A DNA stretch of 60,000 nt from Nematostella vectensis. Lineage: Eukaryota; Cnidaria; Anthozoa; Actiniaria; Edwardsiidae. Positions 40,190 to 51,400 of the stretch are shown here, piece after piece. The stretch lies in NCBI RefSeq assembly GCF_932526225.1, contig NC_064039.1, positions 16,610,639-16,670,638 of the forward strand. The letters run 5' to 3'. The notes beneath the pieces are model-generated. The model saw only the letters and a program-made list of their open reading frames with translations, was not told where the DNA came from and searched no databases. How positions within the stretch are numbered: the stretch's first letter is position 1; every line of letters starts with the position of its first letter. A program made the position numbers and the translations under genes.

Positions 40190-42873
40190 GTTGGGTCAAT
40201 GCTATTTTCAAAGGTTTTAAAATCGGTACAGAGGTCGCAAGTCTGGTGACGTCGGCGGTATCGGTCTCAGTGGCTATTTACGACGCTATCAAGGGATGCG
40301 ATGATGTAGAACCCAAGCTTAAGACCTACCAGAGAGACTTCGAGACCGTAAGGGACGAAGTAAAAACTCTCAGCGACAGAGCGGACACATTGCAGCAGGA
40401 AGGTAATGCGTGCGATAGTGCAACATCTAGTTTCAACTTAGTTTACACACAGGCAACACTAATCGTTTGAAAAATATTTATTTTAACGGGAAAGGGTACC
40501 AGAGCCTCCAGACTTCTCTCGTCCAGTGACGCTCAGCCAAAATGTTTTTTTCTGTTCCAGAAATACAGGTTTTGTATTCTGCAGCTGATTGGTCAGCGAG
40601 ATTGTCAGAGTAACACAAAACCATATTTGGTCAATATACCCACATTTGGGATTAGCTTTGAAAAAACGGTTGTTTTTTTTTTGCAAAAGTTGAAAGTTCA
40701 GCTGTTCGATCGCGTGCAGTTGGTTTGCTTACACAAAGTACAAATGGATTTCAACGCTAGTTTCGACAACGGTGCTTGATTCTCCTTATTGTTTTCGGGC
40801 TGGAAGCTGCAGGAATCTTGCAGTTTGTACCGAAGGCGAAGTTGAAGATTACCCTAAGCCTGTCCTGCGCGAACGGTGACTTTCTGAGTCTTCCTACCTA
40901 TCGCACTCGATTGCTCACATGCCCTTGCATTTGTTGATTTGATTTTTTCCAGCTCTCTTTCAATGATCCCTTTACATTCTCTAGCTTTCCAACCTGCATT
41001 ACGCAGGTGGTTTACTATTGTAACGTTTGTTGGTAAATAATAATAAACAGACGTTCTACGAATCGCTCCTTCTTTGTCTTAGAGTCAGTAAACAAATAAA
41101 ACTTGCCTAAAGAAATGCGATTGCAGATATGACAGAAATAAGTGCAGGAAAATTTCTTCATGAGCCATTCGGTGATACTTTTAATGAAAATAACAACAAA
41201 ACTTTGAAAGCTTACAGCTTTCGTTTTGCGTGACCGACGTCATACCCGCAAAACCAGTTTAGGCATGTAATTCGAGACTGGAACTGAAACAAGCTACTCC
41301 CCCGCCCAGAGCCTCGTCGCGACATTTTGGCTGAGCGTCACTGGGCGAGAGACGTTTGGAGGCTCTGGTACCCAGGGTACGGGAAGGGGAATTTTTTTCT
41401 TAATATTTTTTCTTTCTTATTCTGATTTTAAGATTTGCTTTAGAGAACGTTGTCAACTATACAACTCAATGCATCGTCTCAGTGGTTTCATGTGTTTTTC
41501 TGTCTCAGCGGAAATAGATCAGCTTTGGGTTCAATGTGATATCACCGAGTTCGAATCAGTTTTGTCGAGGCTAAAAAAGATTGATGATGAACAGGAACGA
41601 ATGATAAAGTCCATTCACCCAACAGTGCAGACTAGAATGAACACAGCCGTCGCTAGAATAAAGGTATGATCCATGATAGAGTCCATTTACCCAACAGTGC
41701 GGATTAGCATGAACACAGCCGTCAATAGAATAAAGGTATGATCCATGATAGAGTCCATTCACCCAACAGTGCGGACTAGCATGAACACAGCCGTCGCTAG
41801 AATAAAGGTATGATCCATGATAGAGTCTATTCACCAATCAGTGTGGACTAGTATGAACACAGCTGTCGCTAGAATCTAGAATAAAGGTTTGATCCATGAT
41901 AGAGTCCATTCACCCAACAGTGCAGAATAGCATGAACACAGCCGTCGCTACAATAAAGGTACGATCCATCGTCAAGTCTATTAAGTCATCAGTGCGAATG
42001 CCAAGTTTAAAAGCCTAGAAGAGATACCGTAAATGATCTTATAAACATTCTTATCTAATAAACGCTCCCCCCCCCTAAGCTTACAAGTGTATTGAGCGCC
42101 CCTCTCAACGCCCTAGTAAACGCCCCCCTACCCCCCTCCCCAAGCTAAAAAATAAAAACGTCTTAGCAGTTTGTTATATTGTTATAGTTTTTAATGAGCG
42201 ACCCTCTCTAAAAAAACACCTTCTATGCATTGAACACCCCCATCGGATCATCGAAATTTGATAAACGCCCCCGGCGTTTCTTAGATTATTTACGGTAGAC
42301 ATGATATACTTGACGGGTGAATTGTCAATTTATTACAACAATTTTAAATAAACTAAACTAACATGCAAATGAGATAAAAAGCACGCTAAATAAATGTAAA
42401 TCGGTGAGGACACAAGAACAACGCCAATTCAATTCATATTACAGAAAACTGCTTAAAATATGATGTTTTATTCTATTCTTAAAAGCTCGTTTTTGTTTCT
42501 CACATCTCATGTTTTCGGAACCAAGCCTTAAAATTTCGTTTAACGATAAATAAGAGGGTGTCCGGCTCTGTTTTAATCTGTTTTGCAAAATGCTTTCCAT
42601 GGATCATTGAAAAAAGCGGTTTTAACACCCGTTCCTATATGGGCGATGCCATATGAATTAGTAACGTTCGGTTGTCTTATCCGACAGACGATAATGAAAG
42701 AGAAGAACAACACTGCTGATGGTGTCCTTTACACCGAGCTGTTGGATGGGTACAACTCGGCGCTGGAGAAAGCTATAAACATTGGAGTTCCGGCACTCAC
42801 TCTGGCCTTCCCTGCAGCTAAAGGTTTCTACAAACTCGTAAAAAAGAGACAAGCTTCTAGAAAAGTCATGGAT
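40190..42873 (+). CDS. Host gene exons (three internal coiled-coil exons), unknown product
   Basis: Three exons are supported by AG/GT borders and matching phase. Exon i, 40190-40402, starts phase 1 after CCCCCCTAG and ends phase 1 before GTAATG. Exon ii, 41509-41663, starts after TTTTTCTGTCTCAG, ends phase 0 before GTATGA. Exon iii, 42688-42873, starts after TCTTATCCGACAG, ends phase 0 before GTAAGT. They encode an amphipathic hydrophobic helix (KIGTEVASLVTSAVSVSV), a coiled coil (YQRDFETVRDEVKTLSDRAD), a second helix (ITEFESVLSRLKKIDDEQER) and a third with a hydrophobic patch (INIGVPALTLAFPAAKG). The family is not recognised; an all-helical, possibly membrane-interacting protein is inferred. 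The 5' end is not visible. The next exon is at 45147. Confidence 0.6.
40495..41372. mobile_element. TIR element in intron i
   Basis: GGTACCAGAGCCTCC and CAGTGACGCTCAGCCAAAAT at 40495-40545 are matched in inverse at 41332-41372 (ATTTTGGCTGAGCGTCACTG, GGAGGCTCTGGTACC). Length is about 880 bp; no transposase frame. MITE-like. Confidence 0.75.
41592..41965. repeat. 72-bp tandem array containing the exon ii donor
   Basis: Units repeat the last ~70 bp of exon ii plus its donor: ACAGCCGTCGCTAGAATAAAG followed by GTATGATCCATGATAGAGTC. Donor-equivalent positions are 41664, 41736, 41808, 41887 and 41959, giving spacings of 72, 72, 79 and 72 bp. In the exon frame each unit has TGA just after the donor, so only the first donor gives continuous coding. 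Confidence 0.85.
42026..42298. mobile_element. MITE in intron ii
   Basis: TACCGTAAATGATCTTA at the left and TTAGATTATTTACGGTA at the right are inverted termini. The interior has several ACGCCCCC/AACGCTCCCC phrases. It is about 273 bp and non-coding. Confidence 0.65.
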
Positions 42874-43364
42874 GTAAGTAACGGAATTATTGGTTGTATG
42901 TATGTAAGTCATGGATGTAAGTAAGGGAAGTCATGCGGATGTAAGTAAGAAAAGTCATGGATGTAAGTAAGGAAAGTCATGGATGTAAGTAAGTAAGTCA
43001 TGGATGTAAGTAAGGGAAGTCATGGATGTAAGTAAGAAAAGTCATGGATGTAAGTAAAGAAAGACATGGATGTAAGTAAGGGAAGTCATGGATGTAAGTA
43101 AGGGAAGTCATGGGTGTAAGTAAGTCATGTATGTAAGGAAAGACATAGATGTAAGAAAGAAAAGTCATGGATGTAAGTAAGGAAAGACATTGATGTAAGT
43201 AAGAAAAAACATGGATGTAAGTAAGAAAAGTCATGGATGTAAGTAAGGAAAGTCAAGGATGTAAGTAAAGGAAGTCATGGATGTAAGTAAGTAAGTCATA
43301 GATGTAAGTAAGGAAAGACATGGATGTAAGTAAGGAAAGTCATGGATGTAAGTAAGGGAAGTCA

Positions 43365-43395
<31 letters not shown>

Positions 43396-43815
43396 CATAG
43401 ATGTAAGTAAGGAAAGACATGGATGTAAGTAAGGGAAGTCATGGATGTAAGTAAGTAAGTCATGGATGTAAGTAAGTCATGGATGTAATTAAGGAAAGAC
43501 ATTGATGTAAGTAAGGGAAGTCATGGATGTAAGTAAGGGAAGTCATAGATGTAAGTAAGGAAATTTAAGGATGTAAGTAAAGGAAGTCGTGGATGTGTGT
43601 AAGGAAAATCATAGATGTAAGTAAGGAAAGGCAAAGATGTAAGTAAGGGAAGTCATGGATGTAAGTAAGAAAAGTCATGGATGTTAGTAAGGAAAGTCAT
43701 GGATGGAAGTAAGTAAGTCATGGATGTAAGTAAGGGAAGTCATGGATGTAAGTAAGAAAAGTCATGGATGTAAGTAGGGGAAGTCATAGATGTAAGTAAG
43801 GAAATTTATGAATAG
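42860..43815. repeat. 22-bp tandem array of splice-donor-like units in intron iii
   Basis: The unit GTCATGGATGTAAGTAAGG plus AAA copies the exon iii/intron junction (AAAGTCATGGAT|GTAAGTAA). About 40 units follow, many with the complete GTAAGTAAG consensus; variants shorten the spacer (runs of AAGT near 43376) or alter the ATG. A further copy lies beyond the inserted element at 44793-44822. The minus strand and plus strand frames here are by-products. Confidence 0.9.
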
Positions 43816-44792
43816 AATAAAAAAAACCCAAACTGTCGTGATCTCGTACCAGAACAATGAATACAATACACCAAAAACTGGAATTCGACTCTACCTACGT
43901 GTAGCCGCTGACTCGCGAAATCCTCTCGTAGCGTCTACGCAACGCCAGCGATAATCGTGTTACGTGACGTCACGGCTTTCACAGGAAAACCTATAATATT
44001 CTCTGATTGGCCACTGACTTAGTAACTTTCTCTTGGATATTTTGATTGGCCCAGATATCAGAAGTTGAAATTATAGGTTCCTGTGAGTTTATCGAGCGGT
44101 TCAAATATGGAAAAAAACATTACGACTCTCCCACCTAATCGCGACAAAATCTGTCCTAAGTTCAGTCTTAGAGATGTGTCAACGTTATTTGGGATAGAGA
44201 AACCACACAAAGAACAAGAGAAGGCTTTCTCTGCTTTTCTGAACGATGATGTCGATGTCTTTCTACGGAAAGTCTTTCATTTACCAAGCAATTTCGTTAT
44301 ATTAGTTATTTTCCAAAGTTCTATCCAAAATGGCTAGGTTTTTTCCAAATTTTTCATTTTAAGCTGCAGATCACGGCAACTCCTGAATATGTATGCGCTT
44401 GTGTTGTGTACACAGAAATCTAAACGCTCGAGTTCACATCGAACGCTGAAAGTCGAGGAGCGCTTGCTATCCACGAGATACCGTTCATAATCTTTTTCAA
44501 TTATACTCTTATAAAGAATGCAGGTAAACGTTAGCAGAATTAAAACGAAAAAATGTGCACTTGGGAAGTAGCAGCATTTGAAGGCGATGTTGGAGTGTTT
44601 GTTTTGCAAGACGAAACCTGAACGTGTTTCGCGCGCTGAATAAGAGAAAAGCCATGCATAGATGTCAAAATTAATTTATTCAAATGTATTATAATGGCGT
44701 CACGGAACACGATTATCTCTCGTTGCGTAGACGCTACGAGAGGATTTCGCGAGTCAGCGGCTACACGTAGGCTAGGTGTATTGTTAGGAAAT
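43816..44792. mobile_element. TIR element inserted in the tail of the donor array
   Basis: CTACGTGTAGCCGCTGACTC, GCGAAATCCTCTCGTAGCGT and CTACGCAACG (43895-43946) are inverted at 44716-44775 (CGTTGCGTAGACGCTACGAG and so on); GTGTTACGTGACGTCA has a weaker partner. Both flanks carry GGAAATTTATG, which could be an 11-bp target duplication or simply the array unit. There is no transposase; an 84-codon plus-strand frame (44083-44337) inside it is unexplained. Confidence 0.75.
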
Positions 44793-45146
44793 TTATGGAT
44801 GTAAGTAAGGGAAGTCATGGAGACATAAATAAAGACATAAATGAGGACAGTCATGTTAGTAAGGCAAAAATCATTGATGTTTGTAAAATGTAAATCTATG
44901 CTTTAAATCCGTCAGTAGAGTTTATCACAGTTTAACAACCATGAGTTGAGTAAGTGTGTAAGGACTTTTGTTGAGTGTAGCAATGGCAAATACAAATAAT
45001 TTATATTATTTGATATTTTATTTTATTATTATAAAACATATATCCGTTATGGTTTTATAAATGACATTGAATTTAAGAATATACAAAACGACATGAAACA
45101 ATAACTGCTTGAGAAGTAAATTTATATAAGAGTTTTATCGTTTTAG

Positions 45147-45419
45147 ATTTCAGTTGCAGAAAATGTAGACTTGAAAGTTCCAACCAGCGATAAGAAGATG
45201 GTGAAACAGTCCAAGATTGGAGGGTTTATCTCCAGATCTAAATCAAAAGTAACAGAAATGAAGAAAAGATTCAACACTCGTTTTGGGACCGCCGCCAAGT
45301 TTGCCAAGTCATTTAAAAAGGGGCTTTCTGTGGGGCTCGGCCTTGCTACAGTGGGTAAGTCATTTAAGAAAGGGCTTTCTGTGGTGGCTCGGCCTTATTT
45401 AAATGGCTCAGTCATTTAA
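45147..45419 (+). CDS. Host gene, repeat-bearing exon (start of the 17-residue repeat region)
   Basis: The acceptor TATCGTTTTAG ends at 45146, and the exon reads in phase 0, matching the phase-0 end of exon iii. It encodes a Lys/Ser-rich lead (VPTSDKKMVKQSKIGGFISR, then KKRFNTRFGTAAKFA) that passes into SFKKGLSVGLGLATVGK units. In unit 2 the extra T of the GTGGTGGCTCGG variant shifts the frame, giving TAA at 45417-45419. The exon may therefore end the protein here, or be spliced at a GTAAGT inside unit 1 (45354 region), which lies in phase 1. The protein is cationic and amphipathic at this end. Product and family are unknown. Confidence 0.5.
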   Translation: MSVAENVDLKVPTSDKKMVKQSKIGGFISRSKSKVTEMKKRFNTRFGTAAKFAKSFKKGLSVGLGLATVGKSFKKGLSVVARPYLNGSVI

Positions 45420-48400
45420 GAAGGGGCTTTCTGTGGGGCTCGGCCTTGCTACAGTGGTTAAGTCATTTAAGAAGAGGCTTTCTGTGGGGCTCGGCCTGGC
45501 TACAATGGGTAAGTCATTTAAGAAGGAGCTTTCTGTGGGGCTCGGCCTTACTACAGTGGGTAAGTCATTTAAGAAGGGGCTTACTCTGGGGCTCGACCTT
45601 GCTACAGTGGGTAAGTCATTTACGAATAGGCATTCTGTGGTGATTGGCCTTGCTATAGTGGGTAAGTCATTTAAGAACAGGCATTCTTTGGGGCTCGGCC
45701 TTGCTACAGTGGGAAAGTCATTGAAGAAGGGGCTTTCTGTGTGGCTCAGCGTTGCTACAAAGGATAAGTCATTTAAGAAGGGGCTTTCTGTGGGGCTCGG
45801 CCTTATTCCAATCGGCAAGTCATTCAAGAAGGAGCCTTCTGTGGGGCTTGGCTTTACTACACTGGGTAAGTCATTTAAGAAGGGGCTTTCTGTGGCGCTC
45901 AGCCTTGCTACAGCGGTAAAGTCATTTAAGAAGAGGCTTTCTGTGGGGCTCGGCCTTACTACAATGGGTAAGTTATTTAAGAAGGTGCTTTCTGCGGGGC
46001 TCGGCCTTGCTACAGTGGGTAAGTCATTTAAGAAGGGGCTTTCTGTGGCGCTTGCTCCTTGCTACAGTGATTAAGTCATTTAAGAAGAGGCTTTTTGTGG
46101 GACTCGGCCTTGCTACAGTGGTTAAGTCATTCAAGAAGGGGCTTTCTCTGGCGCTCGCTCCTTGCTACAGTGGGTAAGTCATTTAAGAAGGGGCTCTTTG
46201 TGGAGCTCGGCCTTAGTGAAGTGGGTAAGTCATTTAAGAAGAAGCTTTCTGTGGGACTCGGCCTTGCTACAGTGGGTAATTCATTTAAGAAGGGGCTCTT
46301 TGTGGAGCTCGGCCTTACTGAAGTGGGTAAGTCATTTAAGAAAGGGCATTCTTTGGGGCTCGGCCTTGCTACAGTGGGAAAGTCATTAAAGAAGGGGCTT
46401 TCTGTGTGGCTCAGCGTTGCTACAAAGGATAAGTCATTTAAGAAGGGGCTTTCTGTGGGGCTCGGCCTTATTCCAATCGGCAAGTCATTCAAGAAGGAGC
46501 CTTCTGTGGGGCTTGGCTTTACTACACTGGGTAAGTCATTTAAAAAAGGGCTTTCTGTGGCGCTCAGCCTTGCTACAGCGGTAAAGTCATTTAAGAAGAG
46601 GCTTTCTGTGGGGCTCGGCCTTACTACAATGGGTAAGTTATTTAAGAAGGTGCTTTCTGCGGGGCTCGGCCTTGCTACAGTAGGTAAGTCATTTAAGAAG
46701 GGGCTTTCTGTGGGGATTGGCCTCGCTTTAGTGGGTAAGTCATTTAAGAAGGGGATTTCTCTGGCGCTCGGCCTTGCTACAGTGGGTAAGTCATTTAAGA
46801 AGGGGCTTTCTCTGGCGCTTGACCTTGCTACAGTGGGTAAGTCATTTAAGAAGGGGCTTTCTCTGGCGCTTGACCTTGCTACAGTGGGTAAGTCATTTAA
46901 GAAGGGGCTTTCTCTGGCGCTCGGCCTTGCTACAGTGGGTAAGTCATTTAAGAAGGGGCTTTTTCTGGCGCTCTGCCTTGCTACAGTGGGTAAGTCATTT
47001 AAGAAGGGGCTCTTTGTGGAGCTCGGCCTTAGTGAAGTGGGTAAGTCATTTAAGAAGAAGCTTTCTGTGGGACTCGGCCTTGCTACAGTGGGTAATTCAT
47101 TTAAGAAGGGGCTCTTTGTGGAGCTCGGCCTTACTGAAGTGGGTAAGTCATTTAAGAAGGGGCTTTCTCTGGGGCTCGGCCTTGCTACAGTGGGTAAGTC
47201 ATTTAAGAAAAGGCATTTTGTGGTGATTGGCCTTGCTACAGTGTGTAAGTCATTTAAGAAGGGGCTTTCTGTGGGGCTCGGCCTTGCTACAGTGGCTAAG
47301 TCATTTAAGAAGGGGCTTTCTGTGGGGCTCGGCCTTGCTACAGTAGTTAAGTCATTTAAGAAGAGGCTTTCTGTGGGGCTCGGCCTGGCTACAGTGGGTA
47401 AGTCATTTAAGAAGAGGCTTTCTGTGGGGCTCGGCCTTACTACAGTAGGTAAGTCATTTAAGAAGAGGGATTCAATGGTGATAGGCCTTGCTACAGTGGG
47501 TAAGTCATTAAAGAAGGGGCTTTCTCTGGCGCTTGACCTTGCTACAGTGGGTAAGTCATTTAAGAAGGGGCTTACACTGGGGATCGGCCTTGCTACAGTG
47601 GGAAAGTCATTTAAGAATAGGCATTCTGTGATGATTGGCCTTGCTACAGTAGGTAATTTATTTAAGAAGGGGCTTTCTGTGGGGATTGGCCTCGCTTTAG
47701 TGGGTAAGTCATTTAAGAAGGGGATTTCTCTGGCGCTCGGCCTTGCTACAGTGGGTAAGTCATTTAAGAAGGGGCTTTCTCTGGCGCTCGGCCATGCTAC
47801 AGTGGGTAAGTCATTTAAGAAGGGGCTTTCTCTGGCGCTTGACCTTGCTACAGTGGCTAAGTCATTTAAGAAGGGGCTTTCTCTGGCGCTCGGCCTTGCT
47901 ACAGTGGGTAAGTCATTTAAGAAGGGGCTTTTTCTGGCGCTCTGCCTTGCTACAGTGGGTAAGTCATTTGAGAAGGGGCTCTTTGTGGAGCTCGGCCTTA
48001 GTGAAGTGGGTAAGTCATTTAAGAAGAAGCTTTCTGTGGGACTCGGCCTTGCTAAGTCATTTAAGAAGAGGCATTCAATGGTGATTGGCCTTGCTACAGT
48101 GGGTAAGTCATTAAAGAAGGGGCTTTTTTCTGGAGCTCGGCTTTGCTACAGTGGTTAAGTCATTTAAGAAGGGGCTTACACTGGGGATCGGCCTTGCTAC
48201 AGTGGGAAAGGCATTTAAGAATAGGCATTCTGTGATGATTGGCCTTGCTACAGTAGGTAAGTTATTTAGGAAGGGGCTTTCTGTGGGGATTGGCCTCGCT
48301 TTAGTGGGTAAGTCATTTAAGAAGGGGATTTCTCTGGCGCTCGGCCTTGCTACAGTGGGTAAGTCATTTAAGAAGGGGCTTTTCCCTGGCGCTCGGCCAT

Positions 48401-51400
48401 GCTACAGTGGGTAAGTCATTTAAGAAGGGGCTTTCTCTGGCGCTTGACCTTGCTACAGTGATTAAGTCATTTAAGAAGAGGCTTTCTGTGGGACTCGGCC
48501 TTGCTACAGTGGTTAAGTCATTCAAGAAGGGGCTTTCTCTGGCGCTCGCTCCTTGCTACAGTGGGTAAGTCATTTAAGAAGGGGCTCTTTGTGGAGCTCG
48601 GCCTTAGTGAAGTGGGTAAGTCATTTAAGAAGAAGCTTTCTGTGGGACTCGGCCTTGCTACAGTGGGTAATTCATTTAAGAAGGGGCTCTTTGTGGAGCT
48701 CGGCCTTACTGAAGTGGGTAAGTCATTTAAGAAGGGGCTTTCTCTGGGGCTCGGCCTTGCTACAGTGGGTAAGTCATTTAAGAAAAGGCATTTTGTGGTG
48801 ATTGGCCTTGCTACAGTGTGTAAGTCATTTAAGAAGGGGCTTTCTGTGGGGCTCGGCCTTGCTACAGTGGCTAAGTCATTTAAGAAGGGGCTTTCTGTGG
48901 GGCTCGGCCTTGCTACAGTAGTTAAGTCATTTAAGAAGAGGCTTTCTGTGGGGCTCGGCCTGGCTACAGTGGGTAAGTCATTTAAGAAGGGGCTTTCTGT
49001 GGGGCTCGGCCTTACTACAGTAGGTAAGTCATTTAAGAAGAGGGATTCAATGGTGATTGGCCTTGCTACAGTGGGTAAGTCATTAAAGAAGGGGCTTTTT
49101 TCTGGAGCTCGGCTTTGCTACAGTGGTTAAGTCATTTAAGAAGGGGCTTACACTGGGGATCGGCCTTGCTACAGTGGGAAAGTCATTTAAGAATAGGCAT
49201 TCTGTGATGATTGGCCTTGCTTCAGCAGGTAATTTATTTAAGAAGGGGCTTTCTGTGGGGATTGGCCTCGCTTTAGTGGGTAAGTCATTTAAGAAGGGGA
49301 TTTCTCTGGCGCTCGGCCTTGCTACAGTGGGTAAGTCATTTAAGAAGGGGCTTTCTCTGGCGCTCGGCCATGCTACAGTGGGTAAGTCATTTAAGAAGGG
49401 GCTTTCTCTGGCGCTTGACCTTGCTACAGTGGGTAAGTCATTTAAGAAGGGGCTCTCTCTGGCGCTCGGCCTTGCTACAGTGGGTAAGTCATTTAAGAAG
49501 GGGCTTTTTCTGGCGCTCTGCCTTGCTACAGTGGGTAAGTCATTTAAGAAGGGGCTCTTTGTGGAGCTCGGCCTTAGTGAAGTGGGTAAGTCATTTAAGA
49601 AGAAGCTTTCTGTGGGACTCGGCCTTGCTACAGTGGGTAATTCATTTAAGAAGGGGCTCTTTGTGGAGCTCGGCCTTACTGAAGTGGGTAAGTCATTTAA
49701 GAAGGGGCTTTCTCTGGGGCTCGGCCTTGCTACAGTGGGTAAGTCATTTAAGAAAAGGCATTTTGTGGTGATTGGCCTTGCTACAGTGTGTAAGTCATTT
49801 AAGAAGGGGCTTTCTGTGGGGCTCGGCCTTGCTACAGTAGTTAAGTCATTTAAGAAGAGGCTTTCTGTGGGGCTCGGCCTGGCTACAGTGGGTAAGTCAT
49901 TTAAGAAGGGGCTTTCTGTGGGGCTCGGCCTTACTACAGTGGGTAAGTCATTGAAGAAGGGGCTTACTCTGGGGTTCGGCCTTGCTACAGTGGGTAAGTC
50001 ATTTACGAATAGGCATTCTGTGGTGATTGGCCTTGCTACAGTGGGTAAGTCATTTAAGAACAGGCATTCTTTGGGGCTCGGTGATTGGCCTTGCTACAGT
50101 GGGTAAGTCATTAAAGAAGGGGCTTTTTTCTGGAGCTCGGCTTTGCTACAGTGGTTTAGTCATTTAAGAAGGGGCTTACACTGGGGATCGGCCTTGCTAC
50201 AGTGGGAAAGTCATTTAAGAATAGGCATTCTGTGATGATTGGCCTTGCTACAGTAGGTAAGTTATTTAAGAAGGGGCTTTCTGTGGGGATTGGCCTTGCT
50301 TTAGTGGGTAAGTCATTTAAGAAGGGGATTTCTCTGGCAGTCGGCCTTGCTACAGTGGGTAAGTCATTTAAGAAGGGGCTTTCTCTGGCGCTCGGCCATG
50401 CTACAGTGGGTAAGTCATTTAAGAAGGGGCTTTTTCAGGCGCTCGACCTTGCTACAGTGGGTAAGTCATTTAAGAAGGGGCTTTCTCTGGCGCTCGGCCT
50501 TGCTACAGTGGGTAAGTCATTTAAGAAGGGGCTTTCTCTGGCGCTCTGCCTTGCTACAGTGGGTAAGTCATTTAAGAAGGGGCTCTTTGTGGAGCTCGGC
50601 CTTAGTGAAGTGGGTAAGTCATTTAAGAAGAAGCTTTCTGTGGGACTCGGCCTTGCTACAGTGGGTAATTCATTTAAGAAGGGGCTCTTTGTGGAGCTCG
50701 GCCTTACTGAAGTGGGTAAGTCATTTAAGAAGGGGCTTTCTCTGGGGCTCGGCCTTGCTACAGTGGGTAAGTCATTTAAGAAAAGGCATTTTGTGGTGAT
50801 TGGCCTTGCTACAGTGTGTAAGTCATTTAAGAAGGGGCTTTCTGTGGGGCTCGGCCTTGCTACAGTGGCTAAGTCATTTAAGAAGGGGCTTTCTCTGGCT
50901 CTCAGCCTTGCTACAGTGGGTAAGTCATTTAAGAAGGGTCTTTCTCTGGCGCTCGCTCCTTGCTACAGTGGGTATGTCATTTAAGAAGGGGCTGTTTGTG
51001 GAGCTCGGCCTTGGTGAAGTGGGTAAGTCATTTATGAAGAGGCTTTCTGTGCGACTCGTACTTGCTACAGTGTGTAAGTTATTTAAGCAGGGGCTCTTTG
51101 TGGAGCTCGGCCTTAATGAAGTGGGTAAATCATATAAGAAGAGGCTTTCTGTGGGACTCCGCCTTGCTACAGTGGGTAAGTCATTTAAGAAGGGTCTTTC
51201 TCTGGGGCTCGGCCTTGCTACAGTGGGTAAGTCATTTAAGAAGGGCCATTCTGTGGTGATTGGCCTTGCTACAGTGGGTAAGTCATTTAAGAAAAGGCAT
51301 TCTGTGGTAATTGGCCTTGCTGCAGTGTGTAAGTCATTTTTAAATGACTTAAAAGAAGGGGCTTTCTGTGGGGCTAGGCCTTGCTACAGTGGGTAAGTCA

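Noticed and set aside
42658-43815. Minus-strand frames reading Thr-Tyr-Ile-His repeats across the 22-bp array
   Set aside because: They are the mirror of the donor-unit array; frame is lost with each spacer variant and no start or domain is present.
42860-43815. Possible CRISPR-like regular array
   Set aside because: The units are contiguous 22-bp copies without distinct spacers, in an intron of an animal-type gene; no Cas genes.
44083-44337. 84-codon frame inside the intron iii element as a transposase
   Set aside because: No DDE or zinc-finger pattern and too short; kept only as an unexplained frame within the element.
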